Below are positions 5,680 through 15,218 of a stretch of DNA of 38,850 bases, piece by piece. Position 1 is the first letter of the stretch. Each line of letters opens with the position of its first letter. This DNA comes from SIG480 sp045586595. Its GTDB lineage: Bacteria > Bacillota > Clostridia > Oscillospirales > JAAYXM01. The stretch lies in assembly GCA_045586595.1 (NCBI GenBank), contig JAZNAQ010000014.1, positions 1-38,850 on the forward strand, given 5' to 3'. The position numbers and the translations under genes are program-made. The notes beneath the pieces were generated by a model that ran no database searches, was not told the origin of the DNA, and saw only the letters and a program-made list of their open reading frames with translations.

Positions 5680-8317
5680 ACCATGTATCTCCAATACCGG
5701 ACTCGGCAACAAGCGGAACAGAAAGCACACACGCTTTCTCCATCTCCTCCGTAAGAATTTTTGAAACCTCGGCGCAATCCGCGCGATCGGCCTCAACTAT
5801 AAGCTCGTCGTGTACCTGAAGGACAAGCTTTGCCGAAAGCCCGCTCTCTGAAAGTCGCTTTGAAACTCTTATCATCGCAATCTTTATTATGTCTGCGGCG
5901 GTGCCTTGTATCGGCGCATTGAGCGCAACCCTCTCGCCAAACGAGCGGAGATTAAAATTCTTAGACGTTATCTCAGGAATATACCTGCGACGGCCAAACA
6001 TGGTGGTTACAAACCCATCACGACGGGCAGACTCAACTATACTCTTCATATAGTCACGCACTCTGCAGTAGTGCGAGAGGTATGCGTCTATATATCGTTT
6101 TGCCTCTGCTCTCGAAACGCCGATATCCTCTGCCAGAGAAAACTCTGATATACCGTACACGATGCCGAAGTTTACTGCCTTTGAAACGCGTCGCATTTCA
6201 GATGTGACCTCCGAAATCGGCACACCAAAAACCTGAGATGCAGTCTGCGCGTGAATATCAGAACCCTCGCAAAACGCACGGCACATTTCTTCATCGCCCG
6301 TTATGTGTGCAAGCACACGAAGCTCTATCTGCGAATAATCGGCATCAATAAAGCACTTGCGCCCATCACTCGGTACGAACATTCGTCTAACCTCTCCGCC
6401 AAGCTCCGTGCGTATGGGTATATTCTGGAGATTGGGGTCAGTCGAGCTTATGCGCCCGGTTGCGGTTACCATCTGCTGAAATGTTGTGTGAATACGCCCA
6501 TCGCGTTCTGAAATAAATTTCAGAAGCCCGTCAGCATATGTTGATTTGAGCTTTGTATATTTTCTGTATTCTAAAATAAGCGGAATTATCTCGTGCTTTG
6601 AGCGTATTTTCATAAGTGTGTCCGCATCGGTAGAGTAGCCCGTTTTGGTTTTCTTGACCGGCGGAATCTGCAAACGCTCAAACAACATCTCGCCAAGCTG
6701 TTTGGGAGAGAGAATATTAAACTTTTCTCCAGCACACTCATATATAGCCTTTTCCATGAGTTCAATCTGACCGGAGAGCATTTCGCCAAAGCGTGCAAGT
6801 TCCTCGCCATCTACACGAACACCTGTTTTCTCCATATCACACAGCACATCCGTAAGCGGCTGTTCTATCTCAAAATACAGCTTTGCCATGCCTGTTTTTA
6901 TAAGCTCTTTCTGCATTTCGCTCTCTATATATACAAGTGCCTCAGCACATGTTGCAAGTGCCGAAAGCCCATTCTCACTGCCTGTCAGCGGTGAAAAGTT
7001 TGACTCATCAGAAAGCCTTGTACACGCAATATCAAGCTCGCATCCGAATGTGTGAGATACGGATGCAAGGTCATATTTTTTCCGGGTCGAGTCAAGAACA
7101 TATGCCGCAAGCGCCGTGTCAAAAACTACATTTTTAAGTTCTGTACCTTCCCTCCCAAGCCCATATACTATGTGTTTTTTGTCATGAACAATCTTTTCTG
7201 TCTTGTCTGATAATATAAACCTAACGAAGTCGAGGAATTTTTCTTCAGCAACATCAACCCGGGATATTGCAAACACTTTCTCGCCGCAAGCTACACCGAT
7301 ACCCATAAGCTCTTCAGCGATTATAACTGCTGACTTCTTCCCTGATATATACTCCTTTGCGGCCTCAATTTCCTCATCTGTCTTTATAAAAACCTGCTCG
7401 AGCTCTTTAATATCTGAAACATGTACATCCGAAGCGGTCTCCGGAGGCGTGAGCTTCAATCGGTTAATAAAGCTTTTAAACTCAAGGCGCGTAAAAAGCG
7501 AATATAAAGTGTCGTTGTCAAACTCTTGAAGCTTTGCAAGCTCACGGGTAAACTCAATAGGCGCGTCCTGAGCAATAGTTCCGAGCCATTTCGAGAGATA
7601 TGCCGAATCACGCCCGGCTACGAGTTTTTTTCTTACTGCCTCCCGTATATCGGGAGAGTCAATATTTGCATACAGGTTATCTATATCACCAAAACGCGAC
7701 ACAAGCTCAAGGGCGGTCTTTTCTCCTACACCCGCAACACCGGGAATGTTATCCGACGCATCTCCCTGAAGTGCCTTGAGGTCACGCATAAGCTCTGGTG
7801 GAAGCCCGTATTTCACAAGAAGCTCCGCGCCATTGTACAAAGTAGTTTCTGTTCGCCCCATCTTAGACGATACCAAGAGCACGGTTGTTCCGTCATTCTC
7901 AATAAGCTGGAAGCTATCGCGGTCGCCCGTAACTATAACACACTCATCACGATTGTCGGCACATATGTGGCTTATTGTGCCGATAATATCATCAGCCTCA
8001 TACCCCTCACACTCAAGCCACATTATATTCATCGCATCGAGCACTTCCTTGAGTGGCTGCATCTGCTCGGCAAGCTCGTCCGGCATGCCCTTTCGGTTAG
8101 CCTTATACCCGTCATACTTCTGATGGCGGAAGGTCGGCTTTCGAAGGTCAAACGCCACGCACACTCCGTCCGGCGCAACCTCCTCAAGTATTTTCATATA
8201 AATGGACAAAAAGCCGTATATTGCATTGGTATTTAGCCCCTCGGCATTTGTAAGCGGGCGCACACCGTAAAATGCACGATTCACTATACTGTTGCCGTCT
8301 ATAACCATTATTTTCAT
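5663..8317 (-). CDS. polA: DNA polymerase I
   Basis: An 884-residue family A polymerase for Okazaki-fragment maturation and repair synthesis. The N-terminal 5' nuclease domain (about 1-290) has YKANRKGMPDELAEQ, the acidic ECEGYEADD and the helix-hairpin GDASDNIPGVAGVGEKTA. The middle domain (about 300-470) has the 3'-5' exonuclease fold, but I cannot find the first DxE motif, so proofreading is probably lost, as in Bacillus PolA. The polymerase domain shows motif A (DADYSQIELRVLAH), motif B (RRVSKAVNFGIVYG) and motif C (QVHDELIVE). The ATG lies 60 bases after cysS, across a GC hairpin, and the gene overlaps rimI downstream. Confidence 0.97.
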   Translation of the reverse strand: MKIMVIDGNSIVNRAFYGVRPLTNAEGLNTNAIYGFLSIYMKILEEVAPDGVCVAFDLRKPTFRHQKYDGYKANRKGMPDELAEQMQPLKEVLDAMNIMWLECEGYEADDIIGTISHICADNRDECVIVTGDRDSFQLIENDGTTVLLVSSKMGRTETTLYNGAELLVKYGLPPELMRDLKALQGDASDNIPGVAGVGEKTALELVSRFGDIDNLYANIDSPDIREAVRKKLVAGRDSAYLSKWLGTIAQDAPIEFTRELAKLQEFDNDTLYSLFTRLEFKSFINRLKLTPPETASDVHVSDIKELEQVFIKTDEEIEAAKEYISGKKSAVIIAEELMGIGVACGEKVFAISRVDVAEEKFLDFVRFILSDKTEKIVHDKKHIVYGLGREGTELKNVVFDTALAAYVLDSTRKKYDLASVSHTFGCELDIACTRLSDESNFSPLTGSENGLSALATCAEALVYIESEMQKELIKTGMAKLYFEIEQPLTDVLCDMEKTGVRVDGEELARFGEMLSGQIELMEKAIYECAGEKFNILSPKQLGEMLFERLQIPPVKKTKTGYSTDADTLMKIRSKHEIIPLILEYRKYTKLKSTYADGLLKFISERDGRIHTTFQQMVTATGRISSTDPNLQNIPIRTELGGEVRRMFVPSDGRKCFIDADYSQIELRVLAHITGDEEMCRAFCEGSDIHAQTASQVFGVPISEVTSEMRRVSKAVNFGIVYGISEFSLAEDIGVSRAEAKRYIDAYLSHYCRVRDYMKSIVESARRDGFVTTMFGRRRYIPEITSKNFNLRSFGERVALNAPIQGTAADIIKIAMIRVSKRLSESGLSAKLVLQVHDELIVEADRADCAEVSKILTEEMEKACVLSVPLVAESGIGDTWYDAKK

Positions 8318-8346
8318 ATTACAATTCCGCCCCGTTATATCAAAGT

Positions 8347-8373
8347 GCGGCGGAGGGGTTGCCTCCGCCGTGC
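8347..8373 (-). terminator. GC-rich hairpin between cysS and polA
   Basis: A 9-bp perfect stem (8348-8356 with 8362-8370, loop of 5), extendable by a base pair or two. On the minus strand no clean T-run follows. It may reduce read-through from cysS, or be a processing or stabilising hairpin, rather than a full terminator. Confidence 0.45.
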
Positions 8374-8377
8374 AATT

Positions 8378-9775
8378 TTATGCTCTGTGCCATTTAACGC
8401 CCTGAGGTGTGTCCTCAAGTATTATGCCCATTTTGTTCAGTTCATCGCGTATTCTGTCAGCTTCGGCAAAGTTTTTCTCTTTGCGTGCTGCCTGACGCTT
8501 TTCTATCATTTCTTCAATTTCAGAATCAAGTGACTCCTCCTCAGACTTCTCAATAAGCCCGAGTACATCGCAAAGCTCACGAACGCGCGCAAGACACTCT
8601 GCCGCAAAAGCGCGGCTTCCGTTATCGGTGAGCGCAGTATTTATATCGCGAACAAGCTCAAATATTGCCGCGATTGCATCTGCAGTGTTGATGTCATCAT
8701 CCATAGCCGTGATAAACTTATCTCTGTATTTATCAAGACTTGAGAGAATTTCGTTCTGTGCCGGAGTAAGCGCATCCTCACTTCCGTTTTTGGCGACAAA
8801 TTCCATATTATTCTCTGCGTTATGGAGCCTTTCGAGTGCAGAACGCGCCTGCATGAGCGACTCCTGCGAATAGTTTATCGGGCTGCGGTAATGAGCCGAA
8901 AGCATGAAAAATCTAATTGCTTCATAGCCGTATACGCCTGCTGCATCGCGTACCGTAAAGAAGTTGCCAAGTGATTTCGACATCTTTTTGTTGTCTATAT
9001 TGAGGAATGCGTTGTGGAGCCAGTAGTTTGCGAACTGACAGCCGTTTGCCGCCTCACTCTGAGCTATTTCGTTTTCATGGTGCGGGAAGGTAAGGTCAAC
9101 ACCGCCGCTGTGGATGTCTATAGTCTTGCCGAGGTAACGGTTTGCCATAGCACTGCACTCAATGTGCCAGCCCGGGCGGCCCTCGCCCCACGGCGAATCC
9201 CAAGACGGTTCACCCGGCTTTGCAGCCTTCCAGAGCGCGAAATCGGTCGCATCTTCTTTCTTTTCACCAACGCTTATACGCGCACCGGCAACAAGGTCCT
9301 CAAGCGGTTGCTTGGACAGCTTGCCGTAATCGTTAAACTTAAGCGCGCGGAAGTAAACATCGCCCTCAGACTCATAAGCATAGCCTTTTTCAATAAGCGT
9401 GCTTACAATCTCGATAATAGCGTCTATATTCTCGGTTGCCTTCGGGTGGATTGTAGCGGGGTGAATACCGAGACCTTTCGCGTCCACAAAATACTCTTCT
9501 ATATATTTTTCGGCAATATCCTTATAGGTCACGCCTTCCTCATTTGCTTTTTTTATAACCTTATCGTCTATATCGGTAAAATTCTGGACGAAATTTACCT
9601 TATAGCCACGATATTCCATATATCTGCGAAGCACGTCAAACACAATAAACGGGCGTGCATTACCTATATGGAAATAGTTGTATACCGTAGGACCGCACGA
9701 ATACATTTTTACGTTATTCGGGTCCATCGGCTTAAATTCTTCTTTTGTTCTCGTAAGCGAGTTGAAAAGTTTCAT
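8378..9775 (-). CDS. cysS: cysteine--tRNA ligase
   Basis: A 465-residue class I synthetase that charges tRNA-Cys. Seen: the zinc-ligand start MYSCGPTVYNYFHIGNARP, which includes the HIGH-type motif (HIGN, about residues 37-40), further zinc ligands in HIECSAMANRYLG and FPHHENEIAQ, and the KMSKSLGN loop (about 265-272). The C-terminal helical bundle with the Lys/Arg-rich EEMIEKRQAARKEKNF segment is normal for the family. The ATG has GAGGAAAT 5 bases upstream, inside the end of pgsA, only 2 bases away. The gene sits between pgsA and polA in one run. Confidence 0.98.
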   Translation of the reverse strand: MKLFNSLTRTKEEFKPMDPNNVKMYSCGPTVYNYFHIGNARPFIVFDVLRRYMEYRGYKVNFVQNFTDIDDKVIKKANEEGVTYKDIAEKYIEEYFVDAKGLGIHPATIHPKATENIDAIIEIVSTLIEKGYAYESEGDVYFRALKFNDYGKLSKQPLEDLVAGARISVGEKKEDATDFALWKAAKPGEPSWDSPWGEGRPGWHIECSAMANRYLGKTIDIHSGGVDLTFPHHENEIAQSEAANGCQFANYWLHNAFLNIDNKKMSKSLGNFFTVRDAAGVYGYEAIRFFMLSAHYRSPINYSQESLMQARSALERLHNAENNMEFVAKNGSEDALTPAQNEILSSLDKYRDKFITAMDDDINTADAIAAIFELVRDINTALTDNGSRAFAAECLARVRELCDVLGLIEKSEEESLDSEIEEMIEKRQAARKEKNFAEADRIRDELNKMGIILEDTPQGVKWHRA

Positions 9776-9777
9776 CG

Positions 9778-10341
9778 TTATTTCCTCTCAGTATCATTAT
9801 TTGCAGAGGTCTTAAGTACTCCGCCGAAGCTTTTAAAATACTCAATCCCCGATATCAGAGTTACTGCCGCGATAATCCACGACACAACATTGCCTGCACT
9901 TATTGCTCCGGCTGAGAAATCTGCAAATGGTGTAAACAAGAACACTATGCCCACCATCTGTATAAAAGTCTTCCACTTGCCCGAGCGTTGCGCCGCAATA
10001 ACTATGCCCTCACCCATCGCCACAATGCGAAGGGATGTTACAATAAGCTCTCGTGCAATTATTATAAACGCAGAAACGCTCCCCATGCCGCCGCGCTCAA
10101 TAAGCACAAGTACAGCCGCCGTAACAAGAAGCTTGTCGGCAAGCGGGTCAAGGAATTTTCCGAATGTAGTTATCTGATTATACTTTCTTGCAATATACCC
10201 GTCTACCCAGTCGCTTATACTTGCAAGAATAAATATAGCAATCGCAACATACGAGTTGCCTGTAAAATCAAGCAACGCAAAGGCTATAAATACTGGTATC
10301 AGCAGTATTCTCACTATAGAAATAATATTTGCTGTTGTCAT
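9778..10341 (-). CDS. pgsA: CDP-diacylglycerol--glycerol-3-phosphate 3-phosphatidyltransferase
   Basis: A 187-residue membrane enzyme that makes phosphatidylglycerol phosphate, the committed step to anionic phospholipids. The CDP-alcohol phosphotransferase signature DGxxAR-x8-GxxxDxxxD is complete in WVDGYIARKYN and FGKFLDPLADK (about residues 47-69). The rest is hydrophobic, with about five to six membrane segments. It lies 14 bases after rimO and 2 before cysS. The ATG is preceded by GGAGG with 10 bases between. Confidence 0.95.
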   Translation of the reverse strand: MTTANIISIVRILLIPVFIAFALLDFTGNSYVAIAIFILASISDWVDGYIARKYNQITTFGKFLDPLADKLLVTAAVLVLIERGGMGSVSAFIIIARELIVTSLRIVAMGEGIVIAAQRSGKWKTFIQMVGIVFLFTPFADFSAGAISAGNVVSWIIAAVTLISGIEYFKSFGGVLKTSANNDTERK

Positions 10342-10355
10342 ATCAAAGCAACCTC

Positions 10356-11678
10356 CTATTTCGCTTCACCCAAAAGATCCCCGTCAAGCTCATCGTCTAT
10401 CACGACATCTACAAACTCGCCCGGGCGTATTCCCTTTTTGCCTCGGAAGAATACCTTACCGTCAATCTCGGGTGAGTCGGCAAAGCTTCTGCCAAAATAA
10501 CATTCGCTGTATCGATCAAAGCCCTCTACGAGGACTTTAAGAGTATTACCGACCTGCTTTGCGTTATATTCGTCCATAACGCGAGCCTGAAGCGCACTAA
10601 CGAGCTCGGCGCGTCTTTGCTTTACGTCCTCATCAACCTGCCCATCCATCGCTGCGGCTCGCGTTCCATCTTCTTGCGAATAGGCAAACACGCCTGCACG
10701 CTCTATCCTATATTCTTTAAGGAAATCACAAAGCTCTTCAAACTCCTCATCCGTTTCTCCGGGGAAGCCCACAATAAGGCTTGTGCGTATTACAACTCCC
10801 GGAATTTTCTCACGAAGCTTCGTTATAAGCGCCTCTATCTCCTCACGGCAGTCACGTCTGTTCATTGCCCTGAGAATTCTGTTATTTATATGCTGAATGG
10901 GTATATCTAAATACTTTACTATTTTGTCCTCATTCGCGATTGTGTCGATAAGCTCATCCGAAATTTTGTCGGGATAAAGGTAATGAACACGCACCCATTC
11001 GACCTTTTCTATTGCACAGAGCCTCTTGAGCAGTTCAGAAAGTCTGCTCTTTCCATACAAGTCTATTCCGTAACTGCCTGTGTCCTGTGCCACAACTATA
11101 AGCTCACGCGTGCCGGTCTCTGCAAGGGCGGCGGCTTCATTTACTATCTCGTCTATCTCACGGCTGCGAAGGCGTCCACGAAGACGCGGGATTACGCAAT
11201 AGCTGCAACAGTTTGAGCAACCTTCTGCAATCTTTATAAACGCGGTATACTGTGGAGTTGTTATAACTCTTCCGCACTCAAGCGGAGCATCATCGGGTTT
11301 AGCAAATGCCGTTGTATAAACATCTTGAAATACCTTATCAAGAACATCTGCAATTTCAAGATAGCTGCCACAGCCGACAAGCGCGTCTATCTCAGGAAAT
11401 TCATCCTTAATGCTTTCTCTCTGAAGCTCGGCAAGGCAACCCGTAACAACTATCTTTTTTACGCTGCCCTCTTCTTTAAGAGTAACAGCTTCTTTTATGT
11501 ATTCATACGCCTCGTCTCTTGCATCACCTATAAAGCCGCAGGTGTTAATAAGAACAGCATCAACATTGTTAAGCTCAACCGTAAGCTCATACCCTGCCTC
11601 ATCAAGCACGCTCAGCATATGCTCACAGTCAACCTGATTTTTTGAACATCCGAGCGATACCACGCCTATCTTCGCCAT
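10356..11678 (-). CDS. rimO: ribosomal protein uS12 methylthiotransferase RimO
   Basis: A 440-residue radical-SAM methylthiotransferase that modifies an aspartate of ribosomal protein uS12. The N-terminal MTTase domain starts VVSLGCSKNQVDCEHML and supplies three cysteines for the second 4Fe-4S cluster (others in NTCGFIGDA and TGCLAEL). The radical-SAM CxxxCxxC is in EGCSNCCSYC (about residues 150-160). A C-terminal TRAM domain ends the protein. RimO is preferred over MiaB because of the LGCSKN start and the short TRAM end. The start ATG overlaps the recX stop by one base (TAATG). It is transcribed after recA-recX and before pgsA, a common clostridial order. Confidence 0.95.
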   Translation of the reverse strand: MAKIGVVSLGCSKNQVDCEHMLSVLDEAGYELTVELNNVDAVLINTCGFIGDARDEAYEYIKEAVTLKEEGSVKKIVVTGCLAELQRESIKDEFPEIDALVGCGSYLEIADVLDKVFQDVYTTAFAKPDDAPLECGRVITTPQYTAFIKIAEGCSNCCSYCVIPRLRGRLRSREIDEIVNEAAALAETGTRELIVVAQDTGSYGIDLYGKSRLSELLKRLCAIEKVEWVRVHYLYPDKISDELIDTIANEDKIVKYLDIPIQHINNRILRAMNRRDCREEIEALITKLREKIPGVVIRTSLIVGFPGETDEEFEELCDFLKEYRIERAGVFAYSQEDGTRAAAMDGQVDEDVKQRRAELVSALQARVMDEYNAKQVGNTLKVLVEGFDRYSECYFGRSFADSPEIDGKVFFRGKKGIRPGEFVDVVIDDELDGDLLGEAK

Positions 11679-12295
11679 TAAATCATATCCTCCGTATCAA
11701 GCTGCAACTGATTCATCGCAGCGCGTATTTCATCAAACCCAAAACCTCGGCGCGCAAGAAACGCTACCAGCTTTCGTTTATTGTCAGCGTCAAGCACAGC
11801 GCCACGTAGTTTTTTCTTTATAAGCTCATTAAGCTCACTTTCAGACGAACCGAGTGCCTCAACTGTATTATCGCACAGCCCGCGGTCTATCCCACGGCGT
11901 CGAAGCTCCTCACGAATGCGAGCTTTCCCGTACCCGCGAGTCTTATAATACTGAGCAGTCGCGCTCGCATACTTTTCGTCGTCAACGAGCCCTTTTTCCT
12001 CAAACCAGTCTGCCGTCTGCTCTGATTCTTCCTCTGAAAAACCTCGCATCTTAAGCTTTTTTGACAAGTCATTTTTAGACATGCTGTGGTGTGCGAGGCT
12101 TCTTGCGGCACTTTTCTTAATCTTATGCTTATTATACGCCTGCTCAAGCTCTGCCGCTGTCTCACAGCTTATCTCATCACCGACCTTGAGCTTATATGCA
12201 TCGTCAATAAGCGCAGAAATATACGAGCCGCATTCTGTGCGGATTACAAGTTTCTGCTTATCGCGCTTGCCTTGCTTTATGCTTTCTATCTTCAT
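11678..12295 (-). CDS. recX: regulatory protein RecX
   Basis: A 205-residue RecX, which binds RecA filaments and limits recombinase activity. The sequence shows the three-helix RecX repeats, for example LAHHSMSKNDLSKKLKMRGF and YYKTRGYGKARIREELRRRG, with a basic middle. An N-terminal strand-rich domain (about 1-60) is typical of Firmicute RecX. It is joined to recA by a TAATG overlap (recA stop, recX start) and to rimO the same way, so all three are translationally coupled. Confidence 0.93.
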   Translation of the reverse strand: MKIESIKQGKRDKQKLVIRTECGSYISALIDDAYKLKVGDEISCETAAELEQAYNKHKIKKSAARSLAHHSMSKNDLSKKLKMRGFSEEESEQTADWFEEKGLVDDEKYASATAQYYKTRGYGKARIREELRRRGIDRGLCDNTVEALGSSESELNELIKKKLRGAVLDADNKRKLVAFLARRGFGFDEIRAAMNQLQLDTEDMI

Positions 12296-13353
12296 TAACC
12301 CTTAAAGTCGTCGGCATCAATCTTAATGCCCTTTCCCGCTGCAACGGCAGCCGGACGAGCAGGCGCAGTTGAGAGCTTGTCGTAATTTGCGCGAATCTGC
12401 TCCTCGACCTGCTCTGCAATATCCGGGTTATCTAAAAGATACTGCTTTGCGCTATCACGTCCCTGCCCGAGGCGAGTCTCGCCCATATTAAACCATGAGC
12501 CGCTCTTCTGTATTATATCGAGCTTTACTGCAAGGTCAACAAGCTCACCGATTTTTGAAATACCCTGACCGTATACAATATCAAACTCACCCTCGCGGAA
12601 CGGAGGTGCGACCTTGTTCTTTACAACCTTTGCACGAGTGCGGCTTCCGTACGGCTCCGAGCCATTCTTAAGAGTTTCTACACGTCTGATGTCGATACGC
12701 ACGCTTGAATAGAACTTGAGAGCGCGTCCGCCCGTTGTAACCTCCGGGTTTCCGTACATAACGCCAACCTTCTCACGAAGCTGGTTAATAAATATAGCTA
12801 CACAGTTACCCTTTGAAATTGCACCTGCAAGCTTACGTAATGCCTGAGACATAAGGCGTGCGTGAAGGCCTACGAACGCATCGCCCATCTCACCTTCAAT
12901 CTCAGCTCGCGGAACAAGTGCCGCAACAGAGTCGATAACGATTACGTCAATCGCATTACTTCTGACAAGAGCCTCTGCAATTTCAAGAGCCTGCTCACCG
13001 GTATCAGGCTGAGATACCAGAAGGCTATCAATATCAACGCCGAGAGCCTGAGCATATACAGGGTCGAGCGCATGCTCAACGTCTATAAACGCGGCAGTTC
13101 CGCCCGTCTTCTGGGCCTCTGCAACAACATGAAGAGCAACCGTTGTCTTACCGGATGACTCAGGGCCGTACATCTCTATAATTCTCCCGCGAGGAAGTCC
13201 GCCTACCCCGAGTGCGAGGTCGAGAGTGAGCGAGCCTGTTGAAATACAGCTTACATTCATCTCTCGCTTATCGCCCAGGCGCATTACCGAGCCTTTTCCG
13301 AACTGTTTTTCTATTTGGTTTATTGCGGTTTCTAATGCTTTTTCCTTTTCCAT
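12295..13353 (-). CDS. recA: recombinase RecA
   Basis: A 352-residue RecA of normal length, forming ATP-dependent filaments on single-stranded DNA for strand exchange and SOS induction. Seen: the Walker A GPESSGKTT (about residues 64-72), the Walker B-like IDVIVIDSVAALVPRAEIEG with loop L1 following, and loop L2 near FINQLREKVGVMYGNPEVTTGGRALKFY. The acidic C-terminal tail ends DADDFKG. The ATG has AGGAGTG upstream. Only 37 bases separate it from prmC. I see no LexA/DinR-type box there, so transcription probably arrives from upstream. Confidence 0.99.
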   Translation of the reverse strand: MEKEKALETAINQIEKQFGKGSVMRLGDKREMNVSCISTGSLTLDLALGVGGLPRGRIIEMYGPESSGKTTVALHVVAEAQKTGGTAAFIDVEHALDPVYAQALGVDIDSLLVSQPDTGEQALEIAEALVRSNAIDVIVIDSVAALVPRAEIEGEMGDAFVGLHARLMSQALRKLAGAISKGNCVAIFINQLREKVGVMYGNPEVTTGGRALKFYSSVRIDIRRVETLKNGSEPYGSRTRAKVVKNKVAPPFREGEFDIVYGQGISKIGELVDLAVKLDIIQKSGSWFNMGETRLGQGRDSAKQYLLDNPDIAEQVEEQIRANYDKLSTAPARPAAVAAGKGIKIDADDFKG

Positions 13354-13390
13354 ATCTTTAACACACTCCTGTTATATTTTACTGATTTAT

Positions 13391-14239
13391 CTATTTGATA
13401 CAGGAAACAACCCTGTTTATTCCCGATGTGTCACGCGTGGTCTGTATTCCTTTGCCACCATATTCTTCAAGCAGCTTTTCGAGGCTTGAACTCTGTGCAA
13501 TCCCACACTCAAAGGCGAGCAAGCCCCCGTCGTTTAACAACTGCATCCAGTTTTTACATATTGCGCGGTAAAAATCAAGGCCGTCCTCTCCGCCCCACAG
13601 TGCGCCGCGCGGCTCAAACTCAGAAACCGACCTGTCAAGTGCCCTCATTTCCTCACTCGTAATATAAGGCGGGTTTGAAGCGATAACGTCAAACTTGCCT
13701 AGATTTGGGGGAGGAGGCAAGGTCATATCTGCCTTTACGCATGAAATACGCGATGAGAGTTTTGTATTGTATACATTTTCTTTTGCTACCGCAAGCGCAC
13801 CCTCAGATATATCCGCAAGTACGCCGCGCGCGGAGTTTCGCATCACGCCGAGTGCAATACCGACACATCCGCTTCCGCAGCCGAGATCCAAAAACCTGAA
13901 TGCACCGTCTGTCCGACGCAAAACGCAGTCCACGAGTGCCTCTGTATCGGAACGTGGAATTAGTACATCTGGAGTAACCTTGAGGTTAATGCCGTAAAAC
14001 TCCCACTCACCGAGAATGTATGCAAGCGGCTCACCCGAAACTCTGCGCTGTGTCAGGGCTTCTGCACGCTTCACTATATCATTTGTCGCGTGGAGGTATT
14101 TATCTCTCACAAACTCCTCGCGGCTTTTCCCTGTTACATTGCGCAGTATTTCAAAAGCCTCAAGCTCTGCCATCGAAACCTTCTCGGCAACAAGCCTTCG
14201 CCTTGTATCTAAATACACATCATTATATGTGGTGAACAA
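13391..14239 (-). CDS. prmC: peptide chain release factor N5-glutamine methyltransferase
   Basis: A 282-residue SAM methyltransferase that methylates the GGQ glutamine of release factors. The helical N-terminal domain (about 1-95) precedes the Rossmann domain, with FRFLDLGCGSGCVGIALG and the catalytic NPPY in FDVIASNPPYITSEEM (about residues 186-190). The frame begins with TTG at 14239; a weak GTGAG lies 7 bases upstream and AAAGG further up, so the exact start is less certain than the identity. It follows the DUF1385 gene by 24 bases, the usual DUF1385-prmC pairing of Firmicutes, but prfA is not next to it here. Confidence 0.93.
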   Translation of the reverse strand: MFTTYNDVYLDTRRRLVAEKVSMAELEAFEILRNVTGKSREEFVRDKYLHATNDIVKRAEALTQRRVSGEPLAYILGEWEFYGINLKVTPDVLIPRSDTEALVDCVLRRTDGAFRFLDLGCGSGCVGIALGVMRNSARGVLADISEGALAVAKENVYNTKLSSRISCVKADMTLPPPPNLGKFDVIASNPPYITSEEMRALDRSVSEFEPRGALWGGEDGLDFYRAICKNWMQLLNDGGLLAFECGIAQSSSLEKLLEEYGGKGIQTTRDTSGINRVVSCIK

Positions 14240-14263
14240 TCTATCTCACAGCCTTTAAATGAA

Positions 14264-15199
14264 TTACCAGTTGTCCTTCCCCTCTTCTTCGGGGATAACC
14301 TCACGAAGCGCAGCTATTGCGACCTCTATCATACCGTCATCCGGCTCAAAGGTCGTAAACGACTGAAACCAGAGCCCCGGAGCGCGTACCGCCTTTGTCA
14401 ACCAATTATCATGTCGGCCAATAAACCTGTTTACCTCGTAGCTTATTCCTATTACAACCGGAAGAAGCAGAAGGCGGAGCGCCATTCTGACAAACGGGTT
14501 TGACCAACTGACAACAGAAAACACAAGCACGCTTATTATCATGACTGAGAACATAAAGCTCGTACCGCAGCGGGGGTGCTCTTTTGAAAACGTCTTTACA
14601 TTTTCAACCGTAAGCTCACACCCTGCTTCATAACAGAAAATAGATTTGTGCTCTGCGCCGTGATATGCAAAAACCCGCTTCATATCCTTCATGCGTGAAA
14701 CAGAAAACATAAATATGAGAAACACTATCACGCGAAGTAGGCCTTCAAGAAGATTTCTCCACACCCCCGAGCCTATATATGTGTCGAGCGTGCCCGCCAA
14801 AAGAGTCGGGAGGAAAATAAACAATACTATGGGTATCGCTACACCGAGCACTGTTGCTATACCCATCACAAAAGACTCAACAGCACGGCTTCCGAATTTC
14901 TTTTCCAACCATTTTTCAAACCTTGTTGGTTCTTCTTCGATTTCATCCATAGCAATGGCCGACGCATATTCAAGAGCAGCAAACCCACGCTTTAAAGACT
15001 CAAAAAGCCCCACAATTCCGCGCACAAACGGTATCGAAAGAATTTTATAGCGTTCAGTCAGCTTTTTTATATTTTCAACCTTTAACTCAATTTCGCCGTC
15101 TGCACGGCGGACGGCTATCGCGCTCTTTTCAGGGCCGAGCATCATAATACCTTCAATAAGCGCCTGGCCGCCTATTGATGTTTTTTTGCATTTTTTCAT
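14264..15199 (-). CDS. DUF1385 (YqhQ-like) membrane protein
   Basis: A 311-residue integral membrane protein of the DUF1385/YqhQ family, whose function is not established. Recognisable features are the start SIGGQALIEGIMMLGPE, the segment RVFAYHGAEHKSIFCYEAG (about residues 178-197), and HPRCGTSFMFSVMI leading into a membrane pair. About four to five hydrophobic segments lie between residues 110 and 250. A His/Cys-rich conserved core suggests metal or cofactor binding (inference). The ATG has GGAAGG 8 bases upstream. It lies between the histidine kinase and prmC. Confidence 0.9.
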   Translation of the reverse strand: MKKCKKTSIGGQALIEGIMMLGPEKSAIAVRRADGEIELKVENIKKLTERYKILSIPFVRGIVGLFESLKRGFAALEYASAIAMDEIEEEPTRFEKWLEKKFGSRAVESFVMGIATVLGVAIPIVLFIFLPTLLAGTLDTYIGSGVWRNLLEGLLRVIVFLIFMFSVSRMKDMKRVFAYHGAEHKSIFCYEAGCELTVENVKTFSKEHPRCGTSFMFSVMIISVLVFSVVSWSNPFVRMALRLLLLPVVIGISYEVNRFIGRHDNWLTKAVRAPGLWFQSFTTFEPDDGMIEVAIAALREVIPEEEGKDNW

Positions 15200-15218
15200 T
15201 TTTATTACCTTCCAAAGC

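Noticed and set aside
9014..10177. Plus-strand open frame of 387 codons across cysS and pgsA
   Set aside because: It lies antisense to two unmistakable genes, has no ribosome site, and its composition is that of a shadow frame.
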